Shown here piece after piece: positions 38,299 to 52,086 of a DNA stretch of 64,000 nt. Under the pieces are notes generated by a model. That model saw only the letters and a program-made list of their open reading frames with translations, had not been told where the DNA came from and searched no databases. Each line of letters starts with the position of its first letter. Position 1 is the first letter of the stretch. This DNA is from Strongyloides papillosus (lineage: Eukaryota > Nematoda > Chromadorea > Rhabditida > Strongyloididae), in contig SRSI01000077.1 of NCBI GenBank assembly GCA_005656395.1, forward strand, positions 1,116,001 to 1,180,000, in the 5' to 3' direction. A program made the translations under genes and the position numbers.

Positions 38299-41200
38299 TA
38301 GATAATTCAAATACTAATAAATCTAATAATGTAATGATTTATATCTAGTAAGTAAAAAAATATCTGAACAATATTAATTGAATAAATTCTTGTTTGGAAA
38401 TTAAACATATAAAAAAATTTGATAAAAAGATAAAAAATTAATTTTTAATTTATAATAATATGTTAATCATGTAAATGTTTAAATAAATATATTATAATAG
38501 CTGCAATATCTATTCTTATATAAGAAATATTTTATTTAGTGTTTTGAAATGGAAATAAAAATTAGTTGAAAAGTTATTATTAGTTATAATTTAATTATAT
38601 TCCGTTAATATAAAATTATACCTATATTATAAATTACATGAAAATTTATATTAATATAAAAAAATATTAAAAATAGAATTTTCGTCTAAAGTAATTTTAA
38701 AAAGCTTCCTTCATACAGTTGTACTTTATTTATAATATTATCTCTCTTTTTATTTAAAAAGGAAAAAAAAGTCTTTCATTTCGATAAATAGAAATATCTT
38801 ATTTTATAACATCTTAATGTTTACTTGATAAATTTCCAAATCACCTTGGGAATAAAAATCCATATAATTTCACTGCATATTACTGCTATATTCTTTTAAT
38901 TTAATATCTATTTGTAACAAAAGAAATATGCCTTATTTCCCTTCTCACACTTATATATTACTCATTCTACACTACTCTCACTTCATTAATTAAAATAATA
39001 ACTCATAAAAAAAAATTAATTATAGAAGTAGCTAGGATGTTTCGTATATGGATTTTAAAAAGAAAAAGTTAAGAAAATTACAATATATATTTTTATTACT
39101 AGTTATTTTAATTTTAAAGTATCGAAATAATATTTTTTAAAACTATTTATAAAAAATAACCAAAGGGAAGCAACTTGTTTTTTATAACTTTAAAATAAAA
39201 TTTTACTTTCAAACCTTTCGTTTTTAAAAACCAAAGTATCAACACCGAATTTTAATTAAATTATCTTATTTGTTTAAGTATAAAAAATATAATTTACCAA
39301 ACTTTTTTCTATTCTATGAATTTCAACAAATATAAGATTTCCTAGAAATATATCACAGAAAAAACCTTAATTAAAAAAATCACATAAAAGCTCAAGAAAT
39401 TATTTTTAAATATCCTGTAAAATATAGTATAAATTAAATGAAATATAAATGTAATGATTTTATTCCGGTAAAATTATAGTTATTTTACATTAAAGGAAAA
39501 ACAAATTGTTTTATAAACAAGAATAAGTGTGGTTCTTTGTGAAGACTAGAAAAATTTTTTATTGAAAGAATCAAAAAATATATATGGTTATAATATACAT
39601 TTTTTTACTATAACAACGAAAAAAAAATAAATGAGATGTTTGAAAAAAAGAAGTCAACAAAAATTGTTTTTACACTTCCCGCAAATATTAATTATAAATT
39701 TGTCAGATTTAAGTTTAAGCATTTTTAAAGTATATGTAGATAGTTTTGAAAATTTTTAAATAAAAATAGTTCGTTATTAATTATACTTTTTTTCTAAAAA
39801 ATAAAAATAGAATGTATCTAAATATTTGTCTTATTTACTCAATAATCACGAATATGTTCAATATAATTACATATCAAATATTGTGTTAAAAAAAACTGAT
39901 ACACATTTTTTACATCTAGACAATGTAAAATTTTTTTCTCTAGTACTAACAAAGTTATGTATTTTTAGAAATATAAAGTTACTATTACCATCTAAAAGCA
40001 GTATATCATATCAATGAAATATTAAAAATATATATACCAAATTTTTTTATTGTTATAAAATAAAAAAAATACTAAAAGGATAAACGTTTAAAAAATTTTA
40101 AATCAAAAATCTTTTACAAATGTAAAAGAAAACTAAATGTGCTTAAAAAAATTTATTTTATAGCTATTAAAAGGTATTTATATATTTTTATTTTCTTGTC
40201 AACGGATTATATTTAAATAAAATATAACATATAATAAACTGATGCAAGGGAAAATAATCTAAAAAGTTCATATTAATAATTATAGATATTTTTTGATAAA
40301 TTTAAAAGTACTAAATCTAATTATATATGATTTTTAAAGAAAAAACCCTTGAAAATAGCTACATTAAGTGAAATATGCAAAAAAGTGTGATAACCAAATA
40401 AATTAAAAAGAATAATATATTTAATTTGTACATATACAAAGATAAAATGATTTTAAATTAATTACATAGAGAAGTGTTTTTAAAAAATACCATCCTCAAT
40501 CTCTCATTATTTAGACCTTCATCGTACCAGTAAAATTTTAATCATTATTATTTTTATGTTTTTTAAACCAATATAACTGCTAATTTGTTTGTTTAATGAC
40601 AATAAAATTAAAATACTTAAACTTTTTTTGAAAAAAAATTTACATCAGAAAATATTTATGATTAACAAAAACAGTATGCCAGCTTGATAATTTATAATAA
40701 ATATTTCTATTTAATTTACTTTAAAGTAAACTAGTCTTTTAAAAATTTATTTTGGTATCATAGTGTAAAAAAGTGTTGAAACCAATTTTTTAGTCAACTA
40801 ACAACTCATAAATTAAAACCATATATTGCATTTGTTCCACTTAATAATTCTAATTTTTTAAAAATGAAACAATAAAGCATGAAAAAATAAATTATTTGAT
40901 GTCAAAAAGTGATGAAAAAATTAAAAAGATAGATTTTCCGATAGTAAACAAAATTAAAACTTTTTATCAAGTAATTTTTATGGATACAGTCATAATTATT
41001 GAAACATTTACATTAAATACCATATAATAGAAATATTAAAATTTCTTAAAATGTTTCATTTATTAAAATATTATTTTTCCTTAGTAGTAGAATATATAAT
41101 TAAAACAATAAATTTTTAATTTTATAGTTCAAAAATGAATGTCTTATATGCAAGAATAGCTAATCTATTTTTTTTAATTTTTTTCATTAGAAGAATATTG

Positions 41201-41618
41201 TTTTCAAAATATTTTTTTGCACTTATTACCGAAAACTTTGTTGTAAAAATTTTATAAGATTTAAAAAGATTTTGAGAAATTTATAAAAAAATTTGTTTTG
41301 TTTTAATGTAAGTTAATTCCTTATAAAAATATTTTCATAAAGATTATATATTAATATTAATCCCTTAAATATTTTTTAAATAGAATAATCTAATAACTTT
41401 AAAGAAACAGTAATATTTAATGTTAACTGAATAATTCTATCTGAATGGATGGAATATATTTAATTATATTAAAATATTAACTCACATAAGAGTAAAAAAT
41501 TTAATTATTCCATTTAGTTATCATATTTATGATGACGTTGCTTTAACTTAATAACTATATATAGGCCTTATACTTATTCCATATTTTTATTAAATTTTTA
41601 AACTTTACACTAACTTAC
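38299..41618. other. 3.3-kb non-coding stretch, probably intronic
   Basis: Lies between two minus-strand candidate exons. A exceeds T on the plus strand, as expected if the minus strand is the transcribed sense strand. No coding exon was recognised; the open frame 39826-40017 on the plus strand has no protein features. Confidence 0.4.
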
Positions 41619-42236
41619 ATCGATTCGTTACACTATCTTTTTTTTTCGGATTACCTTCCCTTGACCCCATCGAAGAAGTTGGTAACTCTACAACTATTGA
41701 ACTACCACGACTATGACCAATATCTGAGTTACCACTTCCACCAGAAATATTTGCAGTAACAGATGATAAAGCATCTGATAAGTATCCATTACTAAATAGA
41801 CTTAATGATGAAGCTGTAGCTTTAAATAGTCTTTTCTTTCCACTACTCTTGTTAGATTTTCTATTATTTTTTGAAGTATGCATCTCCTTGCCAAAATTTC
41901 CACTTGACGAAACTGCTTTTAAAGGATAATTACAATATTCTTGTGTAGAAGTATCTCCAATTTTTGATAAAAAAATACTAGGTGCTAGAGATATTCTTCT
42001 TTCCTTAATATCTGAAAGATATGGCTTATCTAATTTTTCTGAATCAAATAACATATGATATTTTGCTTGATAAGGTTTATTTACAATAGAAGGTCTTTTT
42101 AAATTGCATTCTTTGACTGATGCAATAGAATACCTCCTTTGATTTTCTGAAGAAAAATTTTCAACTTTAGTAATGTCACAATCTTCTACTATATTGGAAA
42201 TTGGCAAATTTTTTTCTTTAAAGTTATTTCCTTCAA
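41619..42236 (-). CDS. Candidate alternative N-terminal exon of rabphilin (exon b)
   Basis: A 618-nt exon bounded by a TTTATAG acceptor and a CGAT|GTAAGT donor, phase 1 at both sides. It encodes 205 residues rich in Ser, Asn and Lys, with recurrent kinase-like sites (RRYSIAS, KRPSIV, RRISLAP) and a Ser/Gly run around SVTANISGGSGNSDIGHS. No domain is recognised. The acceptor joins in frame to the exon ending at 43598 (AGA G|TT GAA). The donor joins in frame to the rabphilin exon at 31042 (CGA T|AT CTT ATG, giving RYLMNDW). Its junction with the exon at 38285 would give a TAA stop, so the two may be alternatives. Coding status is supported by length, splice sites and composition; gene identity is inferred. 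Confidence 0.6.
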
Positions 42237-43597
42237 CTATAAATACACAAGACAATTATATAATCAAATATAGTAAAAAATTTAATAAATTTTTGATTGA
42301 CAAGATCTGTCAAAATTTTTTGAAATAGGCCACAAAGGGCAAAATATCATTCAAACAAAGTTTGGTTAAAATGTATTAATATATTGTTAAAAGAAAACTT
42401 TATATTTTATTTAAAAAAATATAATTTACTTTTAAAGCATAAAAACCTCGATAAAATAGTTTTAAAAAAATATAAAGTTACGTCTTTAAGTAAAAAAAAC
42501 AAAACAGCGGTAGATGATTAGTAACGAAAAATGTAGTCATGGATATGACGAAAATAAAAATACAAAAATATTTAAACATGAACTTCCGAGAAATTATATT
42601 TTTAATATTATTTAAAAACACTTACACTTATATCTCATAACAAATACACATATATATTTAATAAGAATTTTATAAAAAAAAAATAAAATAGTGTAAAATT
42701 AAACTGCCTGAAGACATTTAATGAGTAAAATATAAATTCCAGCCTATTGAAGTATGGAAGTATCTTCTAACATCATGTAGATTTTTAAAAGTAATGAAGA
42801 AGTATATGTTATAAATATATTTTTAATATTTTGATTAATTATGTCTTCCGAAAAATAAATTCATTGCATGTAATATCTTACTTTAAGAAATGACGACATT
42901 TATATTATCTTTAAATATTTGAAATGATAAAAAGTAGATTCTGACAAAAATTAACTTCTTATTTTGGCTAAAACATATATAGAACAAGGAATATATGCAT
43001 ATATATGTATATATAGATACATAATATAATTCTTTTTTCAAAAATAATAATTAATTCAAAAAAGAAAAAAGGCACAGAAATGTTAAATGTAGTAAAATTA
43101 ATAAAAAGAACCATAAATTTTCAACATAAATAGTGGAGTAAATGTATATATAAATAAATTTTATTGACACTATACTAAGTTAATTGTAATATTTCTATAT
43201 TAATAAATACAAGAACATAAAGTTATAGTTTGAAGAGATAATTTTAAAAAAAAATACACACTATCATTATCCTATCGGCACTGGAAACAAATATGCCTTC
43301 TTTACTATTTAACTTAAGAAATGACTGACGAAAAAAAGAAAATGGAAATAATAGAAAATTTGAAATAACTTGAAATAATATATGTTTGTTAAAATTATAA
43401 GGTTGGTTTTAGTTCAACTGTCATTTAATAGAGCATTTTTTTAAACAATTTTATGAGCATGTGTCTTAACTAGTTATTTCTATAAGTTAACATTTTAAAG
43501 TTTTTATTAATTAAGTGGGACTTTAAGAAGATGCATGTGTACATTTCTAACTGAATAAATATTCTCAAAAAGTTGGTTTTTCTTTTAATTAACATAC
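42237..43597. other. 1.4-kb intron between candidate exons
   Basis: Bounded by an AGAG|GTATG donor at 43598/43597 and the TATAG acceptor at 42237, both on the minus strand, with matching phase. It is much longer than the usual 40-60 bp introns of this window. It contains an AT-dinucleotide tract (about 42990-43026) and, at 42293-42320, a short CAAGATCTGTC stretch that resembles part of the dispersed repeat at 2.8 and 9.4 kb. Confidence 0.55.
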
Positions 43598-44117
43598 CTC
43601 TATTATCCATTAAATTCCTAGGCACTTGTTCAATCTTCTTTTCTTTTATATGGTTTTTTTTTAGAAAATTCCTAAAAATTTTATTGTTCCCCTTCTCATT
43701 AATAATTGCTTTCTCTTCCTCCTGGGAAACATTTTGATTTAGTAATGTACACTCATAATAAATTGGATTCGTTTTAGCAAGCTTAGCAAATTCTGGCAAC
43801 GATAAATACGTATGCCTAGGTGGACTGTCACCAAAAATAGATGCTAATTTTTTACCTCCTTTCGAACAACAACAACCATAATAACTACTACATCCTCTAA
43901 TACACCTGTTTGGAGTATGCTTTAACATTTGTAAATAACTCAAACGTGATGTTTTATCAAGTTCACTTATGCTATTTGATTTACTGTTACTGTCGGTCTC
44001 TTCTTCTATCTTTCCATTATTATTTTTAATTCCTAACTTTTTACATAACATAGATATTCGTTTATTTTTATTCGAACTTCCAAAATTATTTTCAGTAACC
44101 CTATTTTGTTGATTCAT
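43598..44117 (-). CDS. Candidate first exon of a long rabphilin isoform (exon a)
   Basis: An ATG at 44117 opens 173 codons ending in a GTATGT donor, phase 1. The peptide begins MNQQNRVTENNFGSS and is polar. It has a Cys cluster, CIRGCSSYYGCCCSKGG, that is unusual in this otherwise low-complexity region and could be a palmitoylation or metal site (inference). It also contains a folded-looking stretch, YLSLPEFAKLAKTNPIYYEC. I do not recognise the family. It joins in frame to exons b (42236), c (38285) or directly to the conserved rabphilin exon at 31042. No upstream minus-strand exon was recognised, so it may be the 5'-most coding exon. It could instead belong to a separate gene whose 3' end I cannot see. 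Confidence 0.6.
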
Positions 44118-47100
44118 TACAACTTTATAAGTAAATTTTCTAGTACAAATATCATTAATTTAACTAAAATGAAATTAAAACATATAATTGTTATACAAAG
44201 AGATATACACAAAATTTGAAAATTTAATAGCAAAAACAACTAATTAAAAAATGCTTTTTATAATTTCAAAGTTAGTATATAGTTATTTCTCAAAAAAGTA
44301 GTCCAAAAAAATACTCTAGTTCCAAAAGACTGATTTCGTTAATAAAAAAAAACATAAGTAGATTCAGAATAATTAATTCAATTTTTTTTAATCATAAAAA
44401 AAAATTTAACAATAAATTTCTTTAGAAAAATTATCAAGAATAAATATATGAAAAAAAATTGTTTAATAGTACATTGCATTACAATTGCGTGTAAATGCAT
44501 GTGTGCCAGAAGATAAACAAATATTTAGATCTATTATTTAACAAGTCAAACTTCCGTACATAGAAAAATAATTTAGATAGAACAAGCTAATCACACAACC
44601 AAAACTCTTTTTTGCTTTCCATTTATTAACAATGGAAAATGTTCAAAACCACTAATTTTAGTTTTAATTCATTTAATTTTATTTTCTTCTTCTTTTATTT
44701 CATGTCTTTATCTCATACTTTTAGATATAATGATGATAAAGCAACATTTAATTTACTGCTAAGATGGAGAAAAAATATACATCATTATTTCAGTTAAAAT
44801 ATATTTTTGAAAAATATGAAATTTTATACAAAAGACAGTTTATTAAGATAGTCTTTCAATTATTAGAAGTGTAAAAGATTAAAGCATATTTTTGTAAGTA
44901 ATAAAATGAATTTTAAATCTTAATAAAAAAATAACTAATTTGTATGATATCAAAAATGATTTTTGATCCTCATTACATTTTAAGTAATATAAATAACTTG
45001 ATATAACATTAAAAAGATCCATAAATTGTCTTCCATATTTTTATTTATAATACAAATAAACATTTAATTTCTTTCTTAAATAAAAAATGCTTTTATAACA
45101 GGTTGAAATCACTTTCACATATACTATTATGTAAAAAAATGACGCAACTTTTATAAAAATATTTCTGGTAATTTTTTCTCAAAAGCATTAAATGATTTTT
45201 ATCTAATGACATCGCATGCATTTTTAATAACAAAATTGTTCCAGAATAAAATAACAAAAATGACAATATATTAATCTTTAGATAAAGAAGGGTTTGGTAA
45301 CTCTTTAATTATTTTTAAATGTTTTTAGTAACAACATTTAAAATATCCACCAAAAACAATGGAATTCTCTCTAAATTTTATCAATATCTAAATTTGCTAT
45401 CAATAAAATTTAATCATGGAAATTTAACTTTTTTCATTGCTTAATTATATATGATTACGAAAGAAAACTTTGATTCAGTTAATTTATTCTTTTATAAGAC
45501 GAAATGATAAAAGTAAAGGAATTCTAGAAACATTTAAAAATAAATAAATATGAAGAGTAAAATATCAAATAAAAAGCATGATAATCTTAATTTCACCTTC
45601 GTAAAAAATCAAAAAAAAAATAAGGAAGTAAATTAATACAAATATTTTTAAATCCTTTGATATATTTTTTAGTATTATTATTTAAATGTATTATTAGTTA
45701 AAAATAAATTTATTTTATAGCAAAAAAAACTTATTGTTGAATACTTTAAAAGCAATATATTGGCTAAAGAAGTAAAAATAAGATGTCAAAACAAATATAA
45801 AAATTACAAAACACAGATAATACTATAATTTTTAATATAAGCTTAACAATGTTGAAAATAACAAATACAAAGTAGAATTTAAGGTATAAAAATTATTTTA
45901 AAAACGTTTTTTGTATTTTACAGATATTTTATCATATTAATTTTACTTCTCCTAAGTAAGAAAGTATACCATTGTGAGAAAAAGTTCTAGAAAGTTCAAA
46001 AGAAAGTTAAATCAGGAGAATTCATCGAAATTTATTCACTTTCTATGAATTATTTTAATGATAAAAAAGTAAATTAATATAGAAACTTTTATTTACATAA
46101 AATATATAGATATGTCAATTAATGTATATTTATTCTCACATTATATATGTATTACAAAGCTAATACCTATTAGGAAAACAGAAATAGATGTAGCTTTATG
46201 ATGTTGGAAACTCTTATAAAGTAATCAGTGAAAATTAATATGTATCATCTGAAATCTGTCAAAACCATCAGCTTATATAAACACAGATTGAAGAAGACTT
46301 TAAATGATATTTCAATATAGTTAAAGAAAATTATATTAATAAACTAATACAAAAATATACATATTTAAATAGCTTGACAATTACATTTAGGAAATTATTT
46401 CAAGATATAAATCTTTTATTTATTAATATCATATTTTCATCCCAAAAATATCTTTAAATGCAATTATAAACAAGGAAAATGAATAAGAATAAAGTACAAG
46501 CTTTAATATAAATGCATTATCAAAAAAGTCTGACAATTTTACAATCTTCTTGTAATAATAACCATTTTTTATCGCTAATATAATATTTATATTTTTTTAG
46601 AATAAATATATTATATTTTGATTAAAAAATACTATTATCTAATGGTAGTAGAAAGGTAATTATAATTAGATAATTACTGAAGATATTCTTAGCCTTTTTG
46701 GTAAGAATAATACGAAAAAGCAAATATTTATTTTTATTACTCTTTGTTTTTTATGAAGACTCGTTATATATAAATACAAAAATCAGGGAAAAAATTATGT
46801 GAAAAATTCGTCATATATAAGTATATTATAACAAATATTAAAACACTAAAAGGTGTGACAAATTCATTCATCATTTTATATGCTATTTTAATTCTTCTTG
46901 TTAATGTTATGTAGTATTTTGGGATTTTTCTTATCCACATATATTACATATAACATTTTATTAAAAACATTTTTACACATTTAATCATAAAAACTTAAAT
47001 ATGTAATCATTGGTAGTTAGCTTTATTTTCTCGCAAAACATTTTTTAAAAATTAAGTTTTCGAAATAAAAATTTATCAGATTCAGTATTACAAAATTTAC

Positions 47101-49869
47101 TACTTATCTTAAACATAATTTTTTAAATAAATGATATACTTTTTTTTACTATTTAATTAATTTAACGTAGTTAAAAGAAAAGGCATTTGAAAGAATGAAG
47201 TAAAAATAACGGTGCTTGTAAAGAAGAAGTTTATACTACGTTTTTAATATTAAAAATTATAAATGTATAAGTGTAACTGATATTTCTACAAATGAGAAAG
47301 AAGTTTATTATACGGTTTTAGCAAATTTACTGTGAACACAACTATATATCATAATAATAAAATTTTTGTATATTTAAGTAGTTTTTTCTTACCTTTCTAC
47401 ACATATTACAAAATCTGTTTTGTTTTTAAAATTTTTATTATTAACTTATTTTTAATATTTTCTTAAAGCTTTTAAATGAATTATTTGAAGCAATAAATTT
47501 TAAAGAAATTTCCTAATATTTATAAAACTTTTAATATTCAAAAAAAAATAGATGTACTAGTATTTAAAATGAAAGCTATAAAAAATAATACCTTATATTA
47601 TGAGATAGATAATAATAACGATAATATATTTAAAAAGTAACTTCGGATGTCTGGAAAATTTATAATGGAAAATTACATTTGCTATCATTAATAATATTTT
47701 CAAAATATAAAAATTCAAACATTATTGCTACCATTTGTGAATCCCTATAATGTATCATTTAATTAACTATATTTTATGGTTTACAAAACCAAAAATTAAT
47801 TATTTTTCCAAATAAAAAATATAAACTCAATGAATGAATCAAATAGCTTATTTTATTACATCATGTATAGTAATATTATTTAAATTGTCAAATGTATACA
47901 ACAAAAGAAGATATTTTTTTTCGTTAAAAAATATGTTTTTTAAAGAAAATGCATAAGATGGAATTAAATATTTAGAATGCATTAACAATTTATATTCCAA
48001 AAGTCTAAAAGTATTAATTTCTTTATACAATCTAATTACGTTCTCACTATTTATTTATTATAATTAGCTAAAAGTAGCATAAATTTTGTAAAAATTTCCT
48101 TATTTGAGGACATTTATGAGTTTATAGATGTAAAAAAATCCAATGGTAGTTTTTAAAGTCAATAGAGATTTAGCCGACAACATCAAAGAATGTTATGATA
48201 GTTGTTATAAATCAAAATAATAGAAAATTATAGTAAATACCATGTGTCTAATTAATAACTTATTTGTATGCAAGAACATTTATTTTAAACCATTTATAGT
48301 AAGTATTAATAAATGATAAAGAGAGTTCATTTGGTACATAAAGCTAAATTTTTATAAAATTCCTAAATAATAATACATTTTTTTCTATTAAAAGGCAACA
48401 ATATTTTTTTAAGTACTAGAATAATATTGGCAAATCAAATTATTTATTAAACAAAATATCATTTGCAAACAAACACACAATATCGGGAAGCCTTACCACT
48501 TAATGCTATTAAATATAAAAACAGTTAAGTATACTATTTTTTCTTACTTACCATTATAAATATATTGAATTAATCAAGTATTGTTTTATTACTGACTTTT
48601 AAGGAACAAAAAATGTAAAATTTGATTAATGTAGTTTATTTAGAAAATTCATTTAATAATATCAATCCTATTGATATTATTTTAGAAAAAATCTGATTAT
48701 TTGATATATTTCAATAAATATAATTTAGAATTTCAGCCCCTTCAAATTAACAGTTAAAAATTTTTTGTCAAACACTAAAGCCCTTTTGTAACAAACAAAT
48801 TATGCTTATATTTTTCACGTAAGTTCCGATACTAATATGATAAAAATTATAATTTGCATTCATAATAAAAGAAAAGGTCATTGCTTAAATCTATTCGAAT
48901 AAATTTAGCATATACTTTAAGCGCATCTTGTGATCCGAAATAAGTTCTATACTTTGTTTTTATAACAAAATTTCTATAACATTAATTTCTTTTAATAAAC
49001 AAAATACAATTAAATATTTCAGCAATTTATTATTTTTTCCAGTTAACATTTTAATGGTAATTGACTAATTCATTTTATATATTTCAATTATTATCTATCA
49101 ATAATAAAATTGATAATATGAGTAATTTATAACTCAAAATTACATTTACATAATGAAAGCTACTTTCTAAGTTTTTTAACTTTTAATAACTATTATTTAT
49201 AAATCATTTTAATACTAACATATACTTAAATATATTGCTTATATGACAAGTGATAAAAAATATAGTTGAAAATTTCATTCTTAAACTTTTCTATTATTTT
49301 CAAGATTGATTAGATTAAAAACAATTAATATCAAATAAAACATCAAGAAATATATTTAAGTACATCTATTAGGCTACTAAAACATTCAAAGAATAAACTT
49401 TTGTTTGAATTATATAATTTATCATTAACTATGTTAATAAAAAGAAATTTTACACTTGGTAAAAAAATATATGAATTAAACAATGAAGTAATTTTTTAAA
49501 AATAGCACGATTAGGGCTTTTTTTATATTTTAACATCATTGTTGTGAGCATAATTGGATTAAAAATACTAGAATTATATCCTTACATTTATAAAAAAAAA
49601 GTATATCCTATTTATATAAAAACATTTCTCAACAGAACATTTATAAATGGCAAATATAAATATTTGCAAAAATATATTTATCAAAATATTTTTACAAAAT
49701 CTTATCAAATTTTCTTTTTCTTATCATTTCTTCTTCAAATGCATTTCTATCTCTTTCTACTTTTATTGACTACATTTTGTTGATTAATAAATTAACCCTT
49801 TTAATATACATTCAATCTTTTTCTAAAAAATCAACTTATTTTTGTAATTTCTATCTTTTTTATTAAAAA
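44118..49869. other. 5.7-kb gene-poor region
   Basis: Very A+T-rich, with no convincing exon on either strand. Parts are strongly A-rich on the plus strand (45961-46020 has 30 A and 13 T), like the presumed introns of the minus-strand rabphilin locus, so minus-strand transcription may extend here. The open frames 47848-48030 and 49544-49783 are hydrophobic or Tyr/Ile/Lys-rich noise. The right end should contain the promoter of the nuclear receptor at 49870. Confidence 0.45.
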
Positions 49870-51740
49870 ATGAATAGTAAGCGAATAATTGGAGAGTCTT
49901 CTAATAATATAATTCCGAAAAGAAACACTATATTTATTGATAATGGCAGTTTAAAAAAATATGAAATTATTAGAGAAATTCCGACATCTTTTAATTATGA
50001 TTATCTTCCTAAATATAGTAGAAATACGGTTCCAGTGAAAAGAATATTTCAAATATTAGACACTAGTATTGATTATAACAATACTAGAAACATCTCAAAA
50101 TGTCTTATTTGCGAAGCTCCTAGTAGTGGATTTCACTTTAACGCTCCATCATGTTCAGGTATTATTTTTTTCACTTCCAATGATTTTTTTAGCTTGTGCT
50201 GCATATTTCAGAAGAACGGTTACCTTAAAGCGAGTCTACGCTTGTCAACAGAATAATAATTGCAAAGTATTTTACGGTAAATTTTAATTTTTTTAAGTAC
50301 AACACTTTTTTTATAGCTTTAAGAGCTATTTGCAAAGCATGTAGATATAAAAAATGTTTAGAAGCTGGAATGGATCGCAATGGTAAGTTACTTGAACAAA
50401 TCAATAACATGTTTTTTCTACTTCTAATCATTTAGCTGTTCAACCACGCCGTGAATGTAACTTTGGGAGGAGAAAATTTGCGTACAGAACAAAGATTATC
50501 GAAACAACTGATCATGTAGAAATTGGGAATTTGGAAAGAGAAGCCCATTCTAGTAAAGTTGGTGAAGAAATGTTTATTAAAGTTAAAGATCAAAATGTTG
50601 ATGCCACTATGTCTAATTCTAACATGTACTTGATTTCACAAGACATCATTTTGGATGAAAAAAATAATAATATTCATTCTACACGTTTTGATAATCAAAC
50701 AACAACAATTCCTAAAGTTGAATATTACAATAACCTCCAAAAGCACTCTGATAATTTAACTGATAACGGAATTTCAAATATTCAGGCTAGTTCAAAGATT
50801 GCACAATGTAATAATCGAAATCATCTTGATAACACTATTCCTGGTACACCTAATAATTATTTTAATAGCGGATCTTCAACAAATCAAGAACCTTTCTCAC
50901 TAATAAATGATTTAATGGAAGAAGAAAAGAAAACTAGAGAAAGAAGAAGAATACTTTTTTGTTCTAAGTCAAAATTTGACGAACTTTTCAGGGAAAAGGA
51001 TTCTTTAATAGCATTTACTTCTGTTGATATAAGACCTATGAAATTTTCAAGAATTAGAAAAGAATTAAGATCAATGGTCTTAATAATATATGAGTGGACA
51101 AGATCAAGAACCTTCTGGAGGTATTTAAGTGTTAAGGATCAAATATGTCTCTTAAAAAGGACTATTCTATATCACATAATACTTGATCCAGCATACTTAA
51201 CAGCAAAAATTGGATATCCTTCAAAATTTATTATGAGCAATGGGATGTATGTTTCAATTAATCCAGACAAAAATATTGAGGGATGGGAAGATGAACCTGA
51301 AATTAGTAGTGATATGAAGAAAAATTTATATGTTTCTCTAATGAAACAAGTTGTTGACACTCTAGTTCGACCACTTATAGATCTTAATATAACATCAATA
51401 GAATTGATCTTTTTAAAAGCCTTAGTTTCATGGAAAAATAGTGGTTTACATGTTCTTAGTTCTGAAGCAACGTACTTCCTTGAAAAGGAGACAGAAGAAG
51501 TGTTTAAAGAGTTATATAAGCACTATGAAGTTCAAGGAATGAACGAAGATGATATTTCAATAAGAATGGGTAATATTTTATTGTTAGCCGGTAATATCTA
51601 TGTAAATTTTTTTTATTTCCATCATTTATCTTAATTGCTTTTAGACGCTTGGAATGTATACAATTGAAAGTCATGTCAAAATATCTTTTTTTGATCTTTG
51701 GGAACTAGATTCAATGATTCTGCGATTATTTAAAGATTAG
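49870..51740 (+). CDS. Divergent nematode-type nuclear hormone receptor (five exons)
   Basis: Exons 49870-50158, 50193-50276, 50317-50382, 50436-51601 and 51645-51740 encode 566 residues. Introns are 34-53 bp. The DNA-binding domain (78-143) is only complete after splicing three small exons: CLICEAPSSGFHF, then CSACAAYFRR, then CKACRYKKCLEAGM. The P-box CSACAA is of the supplementary-receptor type expanded in nematodes from an HNF4-like ancestor, not the CEGCKG/CEGCKS of conserved receptors. A 77-residue N-terminal extension precedes the domain and a 130-residue Asn/Ser-rich hinge follows. The C-terminal half has ligand-binding-domain helices (WRYLSVKDQICLLKRTI). Ligand and targets are unknown. 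TIM17 begins 346 bp downstream on the same strand. I do not assign a nhr number. Confidence 0.88.
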
Positions 51741-52086
51741 AAATTTATTTAGTTCAATAAAATTTTCAACATTAATTTTATGAAATAATACATAATAAAA
51801 TATATACATTTCAAATACTAAATATATGTATTTTATTTTAATACTGTTATTTATATAAGTGCAATAAATAATTCATGATGCAAAGTGCAATTTGAAAATT
51901 AAATTCCTCACGTATAATTTTTTTACCCACAAAAACTTTTAATATTCATTTATCTTTGGTACTTTTTTAACGAAAGATTGAGAAATAGTTGGAATAACGT
52001 TTTTCAGACATTCCATTTTCTTTAATCTTCAAATGAATATGATCTAAGTTTGTGTTTTTTTAGAACCCTTTTCATATATACTAAAG
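51741..52086. other. Spacer between the nuclear receptor and TIM17
   Basis: The 346 bp separate two plus-strand genes. AATAAA-like sequences around 51758-51800 could end the receptor mRNA. A pyrimidine tract ending in TTTTTTTAG at 52054-52063, 23 bp before the TIM17 ATG, could be a trans-splice acceptor. The short spacing would allow an operon, though nothing proves one. Confidence 0.45.

Noticed and set aside
49544..49783. 79-codon open frame just upstream of the divergent receptor
   Set aside because: It is made mostly of Tyr, Ile, Lys and Phe, has no splice-compatible link to the receptor, and looks like a random frame in A+T-rich DNA.
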